A stretch of 64,000 bases of DNA from Patescibacterium sp964487795 (GTDB taxonomy: Bacteria > Patescibacteriota > Patescibacteriia > Patescibacteriales > Patescibacteriaceae), in NCBI GenBank assembly GCA_964487795.1, contig CAZASI010000003.1, positions 30,004 through 94,003 on the forward strand, written 5' to 3'. Both the position numbers and the translations under genes were made by a program. Below the pieces are notes generated by a model that saw nothing but the letters and a program-made list of their open reading frames with translations, had not been told where the DNA came from and ran no database searches. Below, piece after piece: positions 48,782 through 56,962 of the stretch; within the stretch, counting starts at the first letter, position 1, and each line of letters opens with the position of its first letter.

Positions 48782-50500
48782 TTATAGTGTACGCAAATCT
48801 ACAATTTTTAATTGCGGCTCTCTGCGGCCGTTAAAGTCATTGAAACATACCGTATACGCAAGGTCAACCGTTGTTCCGGCTGGCAGATGTCCCCATTCCT
48901 CGGCTTTACGAAAAGCCAAAGCCCAGAGACCGTTCACTCGTAATTTAAGATGAGTTTTATCCTTGCCCATAACCATCACTTCTTCAATACGAACCTGAGA
49001 CATGAATTTCGGTTCATTATTATCTTGTCCAAAAGGCGCAAAACGTTCTATCTGATTAATAAATTCCGCATTGACCGCTTCGATAGCTACGGCAGCATCA
49101 ATTTTTAAAACTGGCGATAAATCAACGCTTGCTAAATCTTGTTTAGCTAAGCTTCGTGCCTTATCACAAAATCCGTCTAAATCTTCCAAGGCTTTCATTG
49201 AAAAACCGCAAGCCATTTTATGTCCGCCGTAGCGATCAAGATGTTCTTTGCCTACTTCTAAGGCGCTAACCAAATTAAATTGCTCAATACTTCGTCCTGA
49301 ACCTTTAATTTTTCCTTCGCTTCTCGTAATTACTAAACACGGACGCGAATATTTTTCAGCGATTCGTCCTGCCGCCAAGCCAATAACACCTTCGTTCCAA
49401 CCTTCTGCACTTTCATCGCGTACATTAGGAGAAATAGCAATCAACAAGGTTTCATCTTTTTGGTCTTTTTCAATTTGCGCCGTCGCTTCATTAACAATAT
49501 TTAAAGTCATAGTTTGACGCTCAATATTTTTTTGATTTAAATCTGCGGCAATGCTACGCGCCTCATTCGGATCTTTTGTAACCAACAACTGATACGCAGC
49601 ATTAGCGTGATCAAGTCGTCCGGCGACGTTTAGTCTCGGCGTAATCTGCCACGCAATATTCCAAGAATCAAGTTCCCCTGTTAAATTTGAAACAGCAGCA
49701 AGTTCACGAATGCCCAATCTCGGTCGTCGATTCATTTGTTCTAAACCTTTAGCAGCTAAATGACGATTTTCCCCGAGTAGCGGAACGCAATCGGCAATCG
49801 TGCCAATAGCCGCAAGATCGACAACAGACTGTTTTAAATTCTCTTTTACTTCTTCCGCCAAGGTTGAAGCATTAATCAAAGCAGTGGCAAACTTATACGC
49901 GACTCCAGCGCCGCACAGATATTTAAACGGATACTGTTCATGTTCAAGAATTGGATCAATCAATAAGCATTGGGGCTCTTCTTCGCGCGTTGGCGGTCCT
50001 TCGTGATGATCCGTCACAATCATTTCCATACCAAGTGACAAGGCATATTCAGCTTCTTTCTTTGAGCGGATGCCGTTATCAACTGTTATAATCAAAGAAA
50101 AATCTTTCGCTTTTAAATCATCAACAATCGCGTTACTCAAACCATAGCCTTGTCCAAAGCGACTCGGAATCCATACTTCAACAATCGCTCCAAGTTTTTT
50201 TAACGTCTCTGACAGGATTGCCGAGGAACTAACACCATCCGCATCGTAATCTCCACAAATGGCAATTTTTTTTCTATCCTTAATAAAAGAAATAGTTTTT
50301 TCAACTGCCGCCGCCATATCTTTAAACAATAAAGGATCATGTTCATATTCTGATTGAGATGGATTTAAAAACTCATCAATCTCCGGCTTTGTTCGAAGAT
50401 TTCTATTATATAACAACTGAACAACCGTCGGATCAAGATCGGCGTAGGTTTTCACAAATTCTTGTGGCGCTTGTTCGCGAACAAGCCATTTCTTTATCAT
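48782..50500 (-). CDS. recJ: Single-stranded-DNA exonuclease RecJ
   Basis: 572 residues. The DHH phosphoesterase motifs are ICGDYDADGVSS, VTVDNG (loop II-like LIITVDNG) and VTDHHEGP. The DHHA1 half includes NVAGRLDHANAAYQLL and GRSIEQFNLVSALE, and GGHKMACGFSM is characteristic. The C-terminus is an OB-fold-like domain (VEVMVMGKDKTHLKLRV). It degrades single-stranded DNA 5' to 3' in repair and recombination. Shorter than E. coli RecJ in places but complete in the catalytic parts. Confidence 0.94.
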   Translation of the reverse strand: MIKKWLVREQAPQEFVKTYADLDPTVVQLLYNRNLRTKPEIDEFLNPSQSEYEHDPLLFKDMAAAVEKTISFIKDRKKIAICGDYDADGVSSSAILSETLKKLGAIVEVWIPSRFGQGYGLSNAIVDDLKAKDFSLIITVDNGIRSKKEAEYALSLGMEMIVTDHHEGPPTREEEPQCLLIDPILEHEQYPFKYLCGAGVAYKFATALINASTLAEEVKENLKQSVVDLAAIGTIADCVPLLGENRHLAAKGLEQMNRRPRLGIRELAAVSNLTGELDSWNIAWQITPRLNVAGRLDHANAAYQLLVTKDPNEARSIAADLNQKNIERQTMTLNIVNEATAQIEKDQKDETLLIAISPNVRDESAEGWNEGVIGLAAGRIAEKYSRPCLVITRSEGKIKGSGRSIEQFNLVSALEVGKEHLDRYGGHKMACGFSMKALEDLDGFCDKARSLAKQDLASVDLSPVLKIDAAVAIEAVNAEFINQIERFAPFGQDNNEPKFMSQVRIEEVMVMGKDKTHLKLRVNGLWALAFRKAEEWGHLPAGTTVDLAYTVCFNDFNGRREPQLKIVDLRTL

Positions 50501-50503
50501 AGA

Positions 50504-50593
50504 TTAAAAAGCAAAAGCCCAAGATACCATCGAAAGAATTACAAAGAATCCGACAATGGCCATAAGAATTCGCATGATATGTTTTTTCTTCAT
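50504..50593 (-). CDS. Hidden 29-residue membrane peptide between lepA and recJ
   Basis: A minus-strand frame from ATG 50593 to TAA 50504 encodes MKKKHIMRILMAIVGFFVIL and nine more residues ending in SMVSWAFAF: a Lys-rich start plus one transmembrane helix. It fills the space between lepA (stop at 50595) and recJ (start at 50500) with 1-3 base gaps. The tight fit and the membrane-helix composition argue for a real gene. No family is known to me; similar tiny membrane peptides may be common in this group. Confidence 0.5.
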   Translation of the reverse strand: MKKKHIMRILMAIVGFFVILSMVSWAFAF

Positions 50594-50594
50594 A

Positions 50595-52373
50595 TTATTG
50601 TTTTAAAATTTTAACAAAAGTGTCAGAAGGAATATCAACGCTTCCTTTACCGGCTGCCATCATTTTCTTTTTACCCTTTTTCTGCTTTTCTAAAAGCTTA
50701 CGTTTACGCGTCACGTCACCGCCGTACAATTTTGCCGTAACGTCTTTGCGCATTGCTGAAATGCGTTCGGAAGCAATAATTGCTCCACCGATAACTGCTT
50801 GCAATTTAATAACGAACATCTGTTTAGGTAAACTCTCTTTCAAAGTTTCTACAATTTCTTTACCGCGACGATGCGCTTCATCGCGATACACAATTACTGA
50901 AAGCGATTCAACAATATCTTCCGCCACCATAATATCCATTTTAACTACGTCAGCCTGACGATAATCGAGATATTCATAGTTAATGGAAGCGTAACCAGAC
51001 GATACACTTTTAATGCGATCATAAAAATTTGTTAAAATTGTCGCCATTGGAATTTGATAATGCAAAACTAAACGTTCAGGATCAAGATATTCGGTTGTGA
51101 GGTAAACTGCTTTTCTTTCTTGAACCAAATTCATAATCGGACCAATATAATCTTTAGGCGTAACAATATCAAGCGTTACCCAAGGTTCATCAATATGATC
51201 AATATGGGACGGATCCGGCATCATATGCGGACTGCGTACCACTAAGGGTTCGCCATTAGCTTTTGAATAAACGTGATAAGCAACGCTCGGAATCGTAACA
51301 ATCAGTTCAAGATTATATTCTCTTTTTAATCGTTCCTGAATAATTTCCAAATGAAGTAAACCTAAGAAGCCACAACGGAATCCAAAACCTAAAGCTTGAG
51401 ATTGTTCCGGTTCGTACATCAGGGCCGCATCATTTAATTTTAATTTATCAATTGCTTCGCGCAAATTTCCGAATTCGTTTCCTTCGCGAGGAAAAATTCC
51501 GGCGTAGACCATTGGTTTTACTTCGTGATAACCAACTAATGATTCTACTTGAGCTTTTTTCAAAGTTACGGTATCACCAACACGGCATTCCGCCACGCTT
51601 TTAAAGCCGGTCACGATATAACCGATTGCGCCGGTTTCTAAAATTCCCGTAGAATGATAATCCGGTTTAAAATTTCCAATATCTAAAATTTCACTTTCAG
51701 CATGAGTTGCGCATAATTTAATCGCATCTCCTTTTTTAAATGCGCCGTCAACTACTCTGACATAGGCAACTACTCCTTTATACTCATCAAAATTAGAATC
51801 AAAAATTAATGCGCGCGGTGGCTTGGCTTCATCGCCTTGCGGAGACGGAACTCTTTTTATTACGGCGTGTAAAATATCCTCAACACCCTGACCGGTTTTT
51901 CCGGAAGCAAGAATAATATCTTCTTTTTTACAACCTAACAATTTTATAATTTCATGGGAAACTCGTTCAACATCCGCCGCCGGCAAATCAATTTTATTTA
52001 AAACTGGAACGATTGTTAAATCTTGTTCAATCGCAAAATAGAGGTTAGCTAGAGTTTGCGCTTGAATACCTTGTGACGCATCAACCAACAAAACAGCGCC
52101 CTCGACGGCCGCTAATGAGCGCGAAACTTCATAACTAAAATCAACGTGACCCGGAGTGTCGATCAAATTTAATTTATAACCCTCAAATTCCATTGCCACC
52201 GGAGTCAGTTTAATCGTAATACCGCGCTCCCGTTCCAAATCCATTCTATCGAGTAATTGAGCTTTCATTTTACGCTGTTCAACCGTATGGGTAATCTCAA
52301 GCATACGATCCGCTAAGGTCGATTTTCCGTGGTCAATATGGGCGATAATGCAGAAATTTCTGATCTTGTTCAT
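50595..52373 (-). CDS. lepA: Elongation factor 4 (LepA)
   Basis: 592 residues. The GTPase has G1 AHIDHGKSTLAD, G3 DTPGHVD and G4 NKID. The EF-G-like domains and the LepA-specific C-terminal domain with the basic QKKGKKKMMAAGKGSVDIP tail are complete. It acts on stalled or mispositioned ribosomes. The -10 box TATACT ends 6 bases before the ATG, and a -35 TTGATT is 17 bases upstream, so the transcript should be leaderless. Confidence 0.97.
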   Translation of the reverse strand: MNKIRNFCIIAHIDHGKSTLADRMLEITHTVEQRKMKAQLLDRMDLERERGITIKLTPVAMEFEGYKLNLIDTPGHVDFSYEVSRSLAAVEGAVLLVDASQGIQAQTLANLYFAIEQDLTIVPVLNKIDLPAADVERVSHEIIKLLGCKKEDIILASGKTGQGVEDILHAVIKRVPSPQGDEAKPPRALIFDSNFDEYKGVVAYVRVVDGAFKKGDAIKLCATHAESEILDIGNFKPDYHSTGILETGAIGYIVTGFKSVAECRVGDTVTLKKAQVESLVGYHEVKPMVYAGIFPREGNEFGNLREAIDKLKLNDAALMYEPEQSQALGFGFRCGFLGLLHLEIIQERLKREYNLELIVTIPSVAYHVYSKANGEPLVVRSPHMMPDPSHIDHIDEPWVTLDIVTPKDYIGPIMNLVQERKAVYLTTEYLDPERLVLHYQIPMATILTNFYDRIKSVSSGYASINYEYLDYRQADVVKMDIMVAEDIVESLSVIVYRDEAHRRGKEIVETLKESLPKQMFVIKLQAVIGGAIIASERISAMRKDVTAKLYGGDVTRKRKLLEKQKKGKKKMMAAGKGSVDIPSDTFVKILKQ

Positions 52374-52379
52374 CGTGCT

Positions 52380-52408
52380 AGTATAATCTAATTTTATCAG
52401 TTAATCAA
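52380..52408 (-). promoter_or_regulatory. lepA promoter, leaderless arrangement
   Basis: -35 TTGATT (52408-52403), exactly 17 bases, -10 TATACT (52385-52380). Only 6 bases (AGCACG) lie between the -10 and the ATG at 52373. Confidence 0.6.
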
Positions 52409-52420
52409 GGTTTCGGGAAA

Positions 52421-52450
52421 TTAAAAAAGACACTGTAATGCAGTGCCTTT
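52421..52450 (-). terminator. Terminator after the small membrane genes
   Basis: AAAG-A-CACTG and CAGTG-C-CTTT arms (52426-52450) with one A-C mismatch; followed by T on the minus strand. Confidence 0.65.
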
Positions 52451-52462
52451 ATAATTTGAATC

Positions 52463-52555
52463 TCACCAAAATGCTCCAAAAAGATATCGGTAGATAATAA
52501 CAGTTGCCACAGCTATACCGATTGCCGATACTAGTGTGACAATTCTTTTTTTCAC
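52463..52555 (-). CDS. Hidden 30-residue membrane peptide, GTG start
   Basis: From GTG 52555 to TGA 52463 the minus strand encodes MKKRIVTLVSAIGIAVATVI and ten more residues (IYRYLFGAFW): a basic start and one transmembrane helix. The GTG overlaps the TGA of the preceding membrane-protein gene (GTGA), so it could be translated by termination-reinitiation. A terminator follows. Confidence 0.45.
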   Translation of the reverse strand: MKKRIVTLVSAIGIAVATVIIYRYLFGAFW

Positions 52556-52953
52556 ATTACTACCTCATTTGCTTTAATAACTTTTTTTGATTGGATATAT
52601 TCAAACCAAGCAATAGTTCCAAGAATTAACGAAAACAAAATATTGAAAATTAAACACAGAAGATTATTCATGGGATCACCCGGAATATATTTAAGCGAAG
52701 GGATAAGCAAAGTCACCAGTAATATTATCCAGAAAGGATACAACACGGTAATTTTCCAGGGAAGCCCCAGAATATATTTTGTATTCTTCTCGTCCCATCT
52801 TTTCAAAAAATTCATTCCAAGAACAAACTTTGAAAAAATTAAAAGACCAAAAAAGCCGCTTAAAAAACCCATCCCCAAATCAACACCGCTTATAACAGCA
52901 AAAAGTATTGCTAAGACAGCGCCGATAAAAAAATATTTTACGGTTGTTTTCAT
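52552..52953 (-). CDS. Four-helix membrane protein of unknown function
   Basis: 133 residues with about four hydrophobic segments (KYFFIGAVLAILFAVISGVDLGMGFLSGFFGLLIFSKFVLG; WKITVLYPFWIILLVTLLIP; LLCLIFNILFSLILGTIAWFEYI). A Shine-Dalgarno AAGGA stands 5 bases before the ATG. No family recognised. It is followed by a coupled 30-residue peptide gene and a terminator. Confidence 0.65.
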   Translation of the reverse strand: MKTTVKYFFIGAVLAILFAVISGVDLGMGFLSGFFGLLIFSKFVLGMNFLKRWDEKNTKYILGLPWKITVLYPFWIILLVTLLIPSLKYIPGDPMNNLLCLIFNILFSLILGTIAWFEYIQSKKVIKANEVVM

Positions 52954-53030
52954 TTTATTCCTTTTTTAAATGTACGATTTATTATTTTATTTATCTAATA
53001 CTAATAGATTTGCCGAACTTTGTCAATAGT

Positions 53031-53065
53031 AAAAGCCCCTCTCCGTTGCCGGAAAGGGGCTTTTT
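53031..53065. terminator. Terminator after tdk
   Basis: AAAAGCCCCT and AGGGGCTTTT arms around a 14-base loop, T tract on both sides, 8 bases from the tdk stop on the minus strand. Confidence 0.85.
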
Positions 53066-53072
53066 AAACTAT

Positions 53073-53603
53073 TTATTCGTCAGCTTTAAAACAATTACGG
53101 CACCTAGCTTCATAACTTTCGGTTGCGCCGACCGCGACTAAATTATCATTCTTAATCAATCGTTGGCTGCGATTAGCCGGTCCGCCGCACTGCATGCACA
53201 CGGCCAAAGTTTTCGTAATATATTCCGCAATCGCCAAAAGTTGAGGCATTGGTTCAAAAGGCACACCGCGATAATCAGTATCAAGTCCGGCAATGATCAC
53301 GCGTTTGCCTTGACCTGCTAACGCTTCGCAAACCTGTACGAGCGACGCATCAAAAAATTGCGCTTCATCAATGCCGATAACTTCAGCGTCAAAAGCGCCG
53401 GCTAAAATTTCTTCAGCATGTTCAACAATAATCGAAGGAATACGTTGCTCGCTGTGCGAAACTATCTCTTCTTTGGAAAAGCGGTTATCAAGCGCCGGTT
53501 TAAATATCGAAACTTTTTGTTTGGCAATTTGCGCTCGACGCAAACGCCGAATTAATTCTTCGGTTTTACCAGAAAACATCGAGCCGCAAATAACTTCAAT
53601 CAT
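53073..53603 (-). CDS. tdk: Thymidine kinase
   Basis: A 176-residue TK1-type kinase. The P-loop GSMFSGKTEELIRR (7-20), the lid-proximal DEAQFF (Asp near 80), and the two CxxC pairs (CMQCGG, CRNC) that bind zinc are all present. It phosphorylates thymidine for salvage, which would matter to an organism with incomplete nucleotide synthesis. It starts 3 bases after the bactofilin-like gene. Confidence 0.95.
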   Translation of the reverse strand: MIEVICGSMFSGKTEELIRRLRRAQIAKQKVSIFKPALDNRFSKEEIVSHSEQRIPSIIVEHAEEILAGAFDAEVIGIDEAQFFDASLVQVCEALAGQGKRVIIAGLDTDYRGVPFEPMPQLLAIAEYITKTLAVCMQCGGPANRSQRLIKNDNLVAVGATESYEARCRNCFKADE

Positions 53604-53606
53604 AGT

Positions 53607-54788
53607 TTAGCTCTTTGCTTTTCCGTACTGCCAAATCGCACCCATTCCCCAGAGCGTCGCAACCATACAGGCGAGCCAACCGATTACCGGGATCATGAAA
53701 ATAATTGAAGAGATAACAATACCAAGTACCATTGGCCAAACTAAAGTTGCAGCTTCAACTTTATTCGGAGCAAACTTCTTTAAGAGCCATCGTCCAAAGG
53801 CAACGCCGAAGACAATGTCACCAAGATACATAGCAAGTAACCATGCAGCCAAGATAATTAATCCGAGCGGGAAACCGATAATAGTGATACAGATAATAAA
53901 CGCGGCAATCGGTGCGACAATCGCGACAATCAATCCCCAACCAATAGACGGCCATGGCTTTGCCACAATAATATCAGTAATTTCGCGAGCCGGTCGTTTG
54001 AGCCAAGAGACAAATACTAAACCAATAATCAATGAAGAGAATAATCCGATTAAGCTAAAGACAGCTAACCCGCTTTTGGCAGCGTTCTTAGCATCGCGTC
54101 GATCAATAACATCTTTCATCGCCAAGCGAGAAGTCTCGCCCTTGATCATACTGCCTTTTTCAATCTGTGCTTCTGCACGAGATCGGTACCACATATTTCC
54201 GCCGATAGTCGCGGTGCTTGTAATAATAGGTGATGCTTTAACTTCTTCCTTATTTTCTTTATTCATTCTATTATCATCCATCAAAAGAAAAACGTTTCGT
54301 CCAATATTTCCGGAAATAATAGCTGATGCTCCGGCTCCATCAACATCGCGTCCTACTTTACCGCGAATTTCTGAAAAGGCGGAAGCAAATTGCATGTCCC
54401 AACCAATGGTTGCTTCAGGGGACAAAGTAACATTTGCTCCGGCGGCCATCACGTTGCGTGAAACTTTGCCGTTAATCACAATTGAATTACCTGCAGCGCG
54501 AACACTACCTCCGACAGAGCCGTTAATAGTAACGCTTTGTCCGGCACAAAATACATCGCCGTCAACGATTCCGTTGATAACGATTGATTGTCCGGCGCAA
54601 AATACATCGCCCTGAACTTTACCGTCCACGGTGATAGAAGAACCTGCAGCGAACAAAGAACCACTCACCGTCTGCTCTTTCGGGATATAGACTGAATCTT
54701 CAGCCTTATTCATAAAAGCCTTAGCCGAAAGCGGCATACTAATGATCAAGGCTACAACGGCAATGATCGCCAACCTTGTCTTTGTCAT
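53607..54788 (-). CDS. Bactofilin-like polymer-forming protein with membrane C-terminus
   Basis: 393 residues. A hydrophobic N-terminus (about 6-24) resembling a signal anchor is followed by a beta-helix of repeated strands (SLFAAGSSITVDGKVQGDVF and relatives, about 40-190) as in bactofilin/polymer-forming domains. After a linker the last about 160 residues carry four hydrophobic segments. Bactofilins form filaments involved in cell shape; a secreted or membrane-tethered version is a known variant in this lineage type. Location and partners are inference. Confidence 0.8.
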   Translation of the reverse strand: MTKTRLAIIAVVALIISMPLSAKAFMNKAEDSVYIPKEQTVSGSLFAAGSSITVDGKVQGDVFCAGQSIVINGIVDGDVFCAGQSVTINGSVGGSVRAAGNSIVINGKVSRNVMAAGANVTLSPEATIGWDMQFASAFSEIRGKVGRDVDGAGASAIISGNIGRNVFLLMDDNRMNKENKEEVKASPIITSTATIGGNMWYRSRAEAQIEKGSMIKGETSRLAMKDVIDRRDAKNAAKSGLAVFSLIGLFSSLIIGLVFVSWLKRPAREITDIIVAKPWPSIGWGLIVAIVAPIAAFIICITIIGFPLGLIILAAWLLAMYLGDIVFGVAFGRWLLKKFAPNKVEAATLVWPMVLGIVISSIIFMIPVIGWLACMVATLWGMGAIWQYGKAKS

Positions 54789-54818
54789 ATAAGTGTGGTT
54801 AAATAATTATATTCTAAT

Positions 54819-54824
54819 TATACT
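54819..54824 (+). promoter_or_regulatory. -10 box of glyA
   Basis: TATACT at 54819-54824, 23 bases before the ATG at 54848; a weak AAGGA lies 12 bases before the ATG. Confidence 0.4.
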
Positions 54825-54847
54825 AAAATTAAGGAAAAATTGCCATT

Positions 54848-56089
54848 ATGCTATCATTTTCTGAACTTGAAGCCGAAGATAAGGAGTTGGCTGATATTAT
54901 TGCTCGAGAGGGCAAAAGACAAGCCGATGAGCTTGAACTTATCGCTTCTGAAAACTACGTTTCTGAGGCAGTTTTAGAGGCGCTCGCCTCTCCTTTAGCA
55001 AACAAATACTCCGAAGGCTATCCGGGTTCTCGCTATTATGGCGGAAACCATATTATTGATGAAGTAGAAAATTTGGCAATTGAACGCGCAAAGAAATTAT
55101 TTGGCGCTGAACACGTAAACGTTCAACCCTTGTCCGGTTCTCCGGCGAACGCCGCAATTTATTTTGCAACTGTTAAACCAGGTGATACTGTCATGGGTCT
55201 TCGCTTAGATCACGGCGGACATTTGTCGCACGGTCATCCGGTAAACTTTTCTGGTATGCTCTATAAATTTGTTCAATACGGCGTCGGTCAAGACGGAAGA
55301 ATAGACATGAATGAAGTAAGAGAAGTTGCCTTACGAGAAAAACCGAAAATGATTGTTGCGGGTTTCAGCGCCTATTCAAGAGATATTGATTGGGAAGGGT
55401 TTAAAAAAATCGCTGATGAAATCGGCGCGATAACTTTTGCTGATATTTCTCATCCCGCCGGATTAATTGCTGCCGGAGTTCTTTCGAGTCCTGTTCCTTT
55501 CTTTGATATTGTCATGACCACAACGCATAAAACTCTGCGTGGTCCTCGCGGTGCGATAATAATGTGTAAAGAACAATTTGCTAAAGCAATTAACCGAGCC
55601 GTATTTCCAGGAATGCAAGGCGGACCGCATGATAATATGACAGCGGCAAAAGCCGTGGCTTTAGGCGAGGCGCTTCGTCCTGAATTTAAAATCTACGCTA
55701 AGCAAGTTATCAAAAATGCGCAGGCCATGAGTGATGAGTTTATCAAGCTTGGTTACGAAATCGTTTCCGGCGGAACTGACAATCATTTAATGGTTGTAGA
55801 TTTACGTAATAAAAATGTTGTTGGCAAAGAAGTAGAAAAGACTTTAGAAAAAATTGGTATTTCTGTGTCTCGTTCAACGATTCCAAATGATCCAAATCCT
55901 CCTATGAATCCGTCCGGCATTAGAATCGGTACTCCAGCAATTACGACCCGCGGATTAAATGAAGATGATTGCAAAAATGTTGCCCGCATTATCGATCAAG
56001 CAATTATCAATAAAGATAATGAAGCGACTTTAAACGAATTACAAAGCGAGATCAAGAAACTCTGCGAAAAATATCCGTTAAAATATTAA
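54848..56089 (+). CDS. glyA: Serine hydroxymethyltransferase
   Basis: 413 residues. The PLP lysine K228 is in VMTTTHKTLRGPRG, and the family landmarks LIASENYVSEAV, YPGSRYYGG, SGSPANAAI and DISHPAGLI are present. It makes glycine and 5,10-methylene-THF from serine. It is followed by folD after a 15-base gap, which forms a one-carbon pair. Length and motifs are complete. Confidence 0.96.
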   Translation: MLSFSELEAEDKELADIIAREGKRQADELELIASENYVSEAVLEALASPLANKYSEGYPGSRYYGGNHIIDEVENLAIERAKKLFGAEHVNVQPLSGSPANAAIYFATVKPGDTVMGLRLDHGGHLSHGHPVNFSGMLYKFVQYGVGQDGRIDMNEVREVALREKPKMIVAGFSAYSRDIDWEGFKKIADEIGAITFADISHPAGLIAAGVLSSPVPFFDIVMTTTHKTLRGPRGAIIMCKEQFAKAINRAVFPGMQGGPHDNMTAAKAVALGEALRPEFKIYAKQVIKNAQAMSDEFIKLGYEIVSGGTDNHLMVVDLRNKNVVGKEVEKTLEKIGISVSRSTIPNDPNPPMNPSGIRIGTPAITTRGLNEDDCKNVARIIDQAIINKDNEATLNELQSEIKKLCEKYPLKY

Positions 56090-56104
56090 CCACAGATTAC
56101 ACAG

Positions 56105-56923
56105 ATGAAACTGATTGATGGCCGTATTTTGGCCGATAAAATTAAAGATAAAGTTGCCTTAGAAATTCATACACTGGCCGGTCCTCGACCAGGGCTCGCT
56201 ATTATTTTAGTTGGCGAGCGGCCTGACTCACAGCTCTATGTTAATTTAAAAGAAAAACAAGCCGGTACAGTTGGCATTGATGCTCACGTCTATCGCATCG
56301 ATGATGATATTGCTCAAGAAAAATTATTAGAGACAATTAACTTTTTAAATAATGATCCGGAGGTTGACGCTATCTTAGTTCAGTTGCCACTGCCTAAGCA
56401 TTTAGATACTGACACAATTGTTAATGCGATTAATCCTGATAAAGATATAGACGGTTTTACTAAAGAGAACATGAAGCGATTATTATCAGAAGATACGGAA
56501 GCGGGGTTTATGCCTCCGGTCTACGCGGTAATTCTCGCGATGCTATCGAGCATTAACTGCGAACTTGATAATAAAACAGTCTGCCTTAAAGTTAACTCGG
56601 ATATTTTTGAAGATAACTTGGCAGAAATATTAAAACGACAAGGTGCAAGTCTCAGCGATGATATCTCACGCGCTGATATTATCATTACAGCGCAAGGTCG
56701 TGCTGATGCAGTGAACGCCGAAATGGTTAAAGATAATACTGTAATTATTGATGTTGGTATTGCTAAAGACAGTGAAGGCAAAACCTGCGGCGACGTTGAC
56801 GCTGAATCTATGAACGACAAACCAGGATTTTTAAGTCCTGTGCCCGGCGGTGTTGGTCCAATGACTATTGCTATGGCCTTCTTAAATACGATGATCGCTT
56901 TTAAAAAACAGAAGAAACTTTAG
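56105..56923 (+). CDS. folD: FolD-like methylene-THF dehydrogenase/cyclohydrolase with degenerate dehydrogenase site
   Basis: 272 residues. The folate half is recognisable: Y45 and K51 in SQLYVNLKEK, VQLPLP with Q93, and KDIDGF with D116 correspond to the E. coli catalytic residues. In the second half the PCTP motif is replaced by AGFMPPVYAV (about 132-141). The NADP-binding GRSxxVGxP loop is also gone; NKTVCLKVNSDIFEDN stands in its place. ADIIITAQG and the final SPVPGGVGPMT remain. Cyclohydrolase activity may persist without the dehydrogenase, or the cofactor site may have changed. Confidence 0.85.
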   Translation: MKLIDGRILADKIKDKVALEIHTLAGPRPGLAIILVGERPDSQLYVNLKEKQAGTVGIDAHVYRIDDDIAQEKLLETINFLNNDPEVDAILVQLPLPKHLDTDTIVNAINPDKDIDGFTKENMKRLLSEDTEAGFMPPVYAVILAMLSSINCELDNKTVCLKVNSDIFEDNLAEILKRQGASLSDDISRADIIITAQGRADAVNAEMVKDNTVIIDVGIAKDSEGKTCGDVDAESMNDKPGFLSPVPGGVGPMTIAMAFLNTMIAFKKQKKL

Positions 56924-56926
56924 TAA

Positions 56927-56946
56927 AGACGCGCCATGGCGCGTCT
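56927..56946. repeat. 20-base perfect palindrome between folD and recQ
   Basis: A perfect palindrome AGACGCGCCATGGCGCGTCT. An ATG at 56936 lies in its centre. Its GCCATGGC core is the same as in the transposase palindrome (47913-47942). I consider it REP-like. Confidence 0.7.
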
Positions 56947-56962
56947 CAACAGAAACATAATC

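Noticed and set aside
53695..54615. Long open frame on the plus strand opposite the bactofilin-like gene
   Set aside because: It mirrors the beta-helix repeats of the minus-strand gene, lacks a ribosome site, and its translation is a Ser/Thr/Pro/Ile-rich shadow without a fold.
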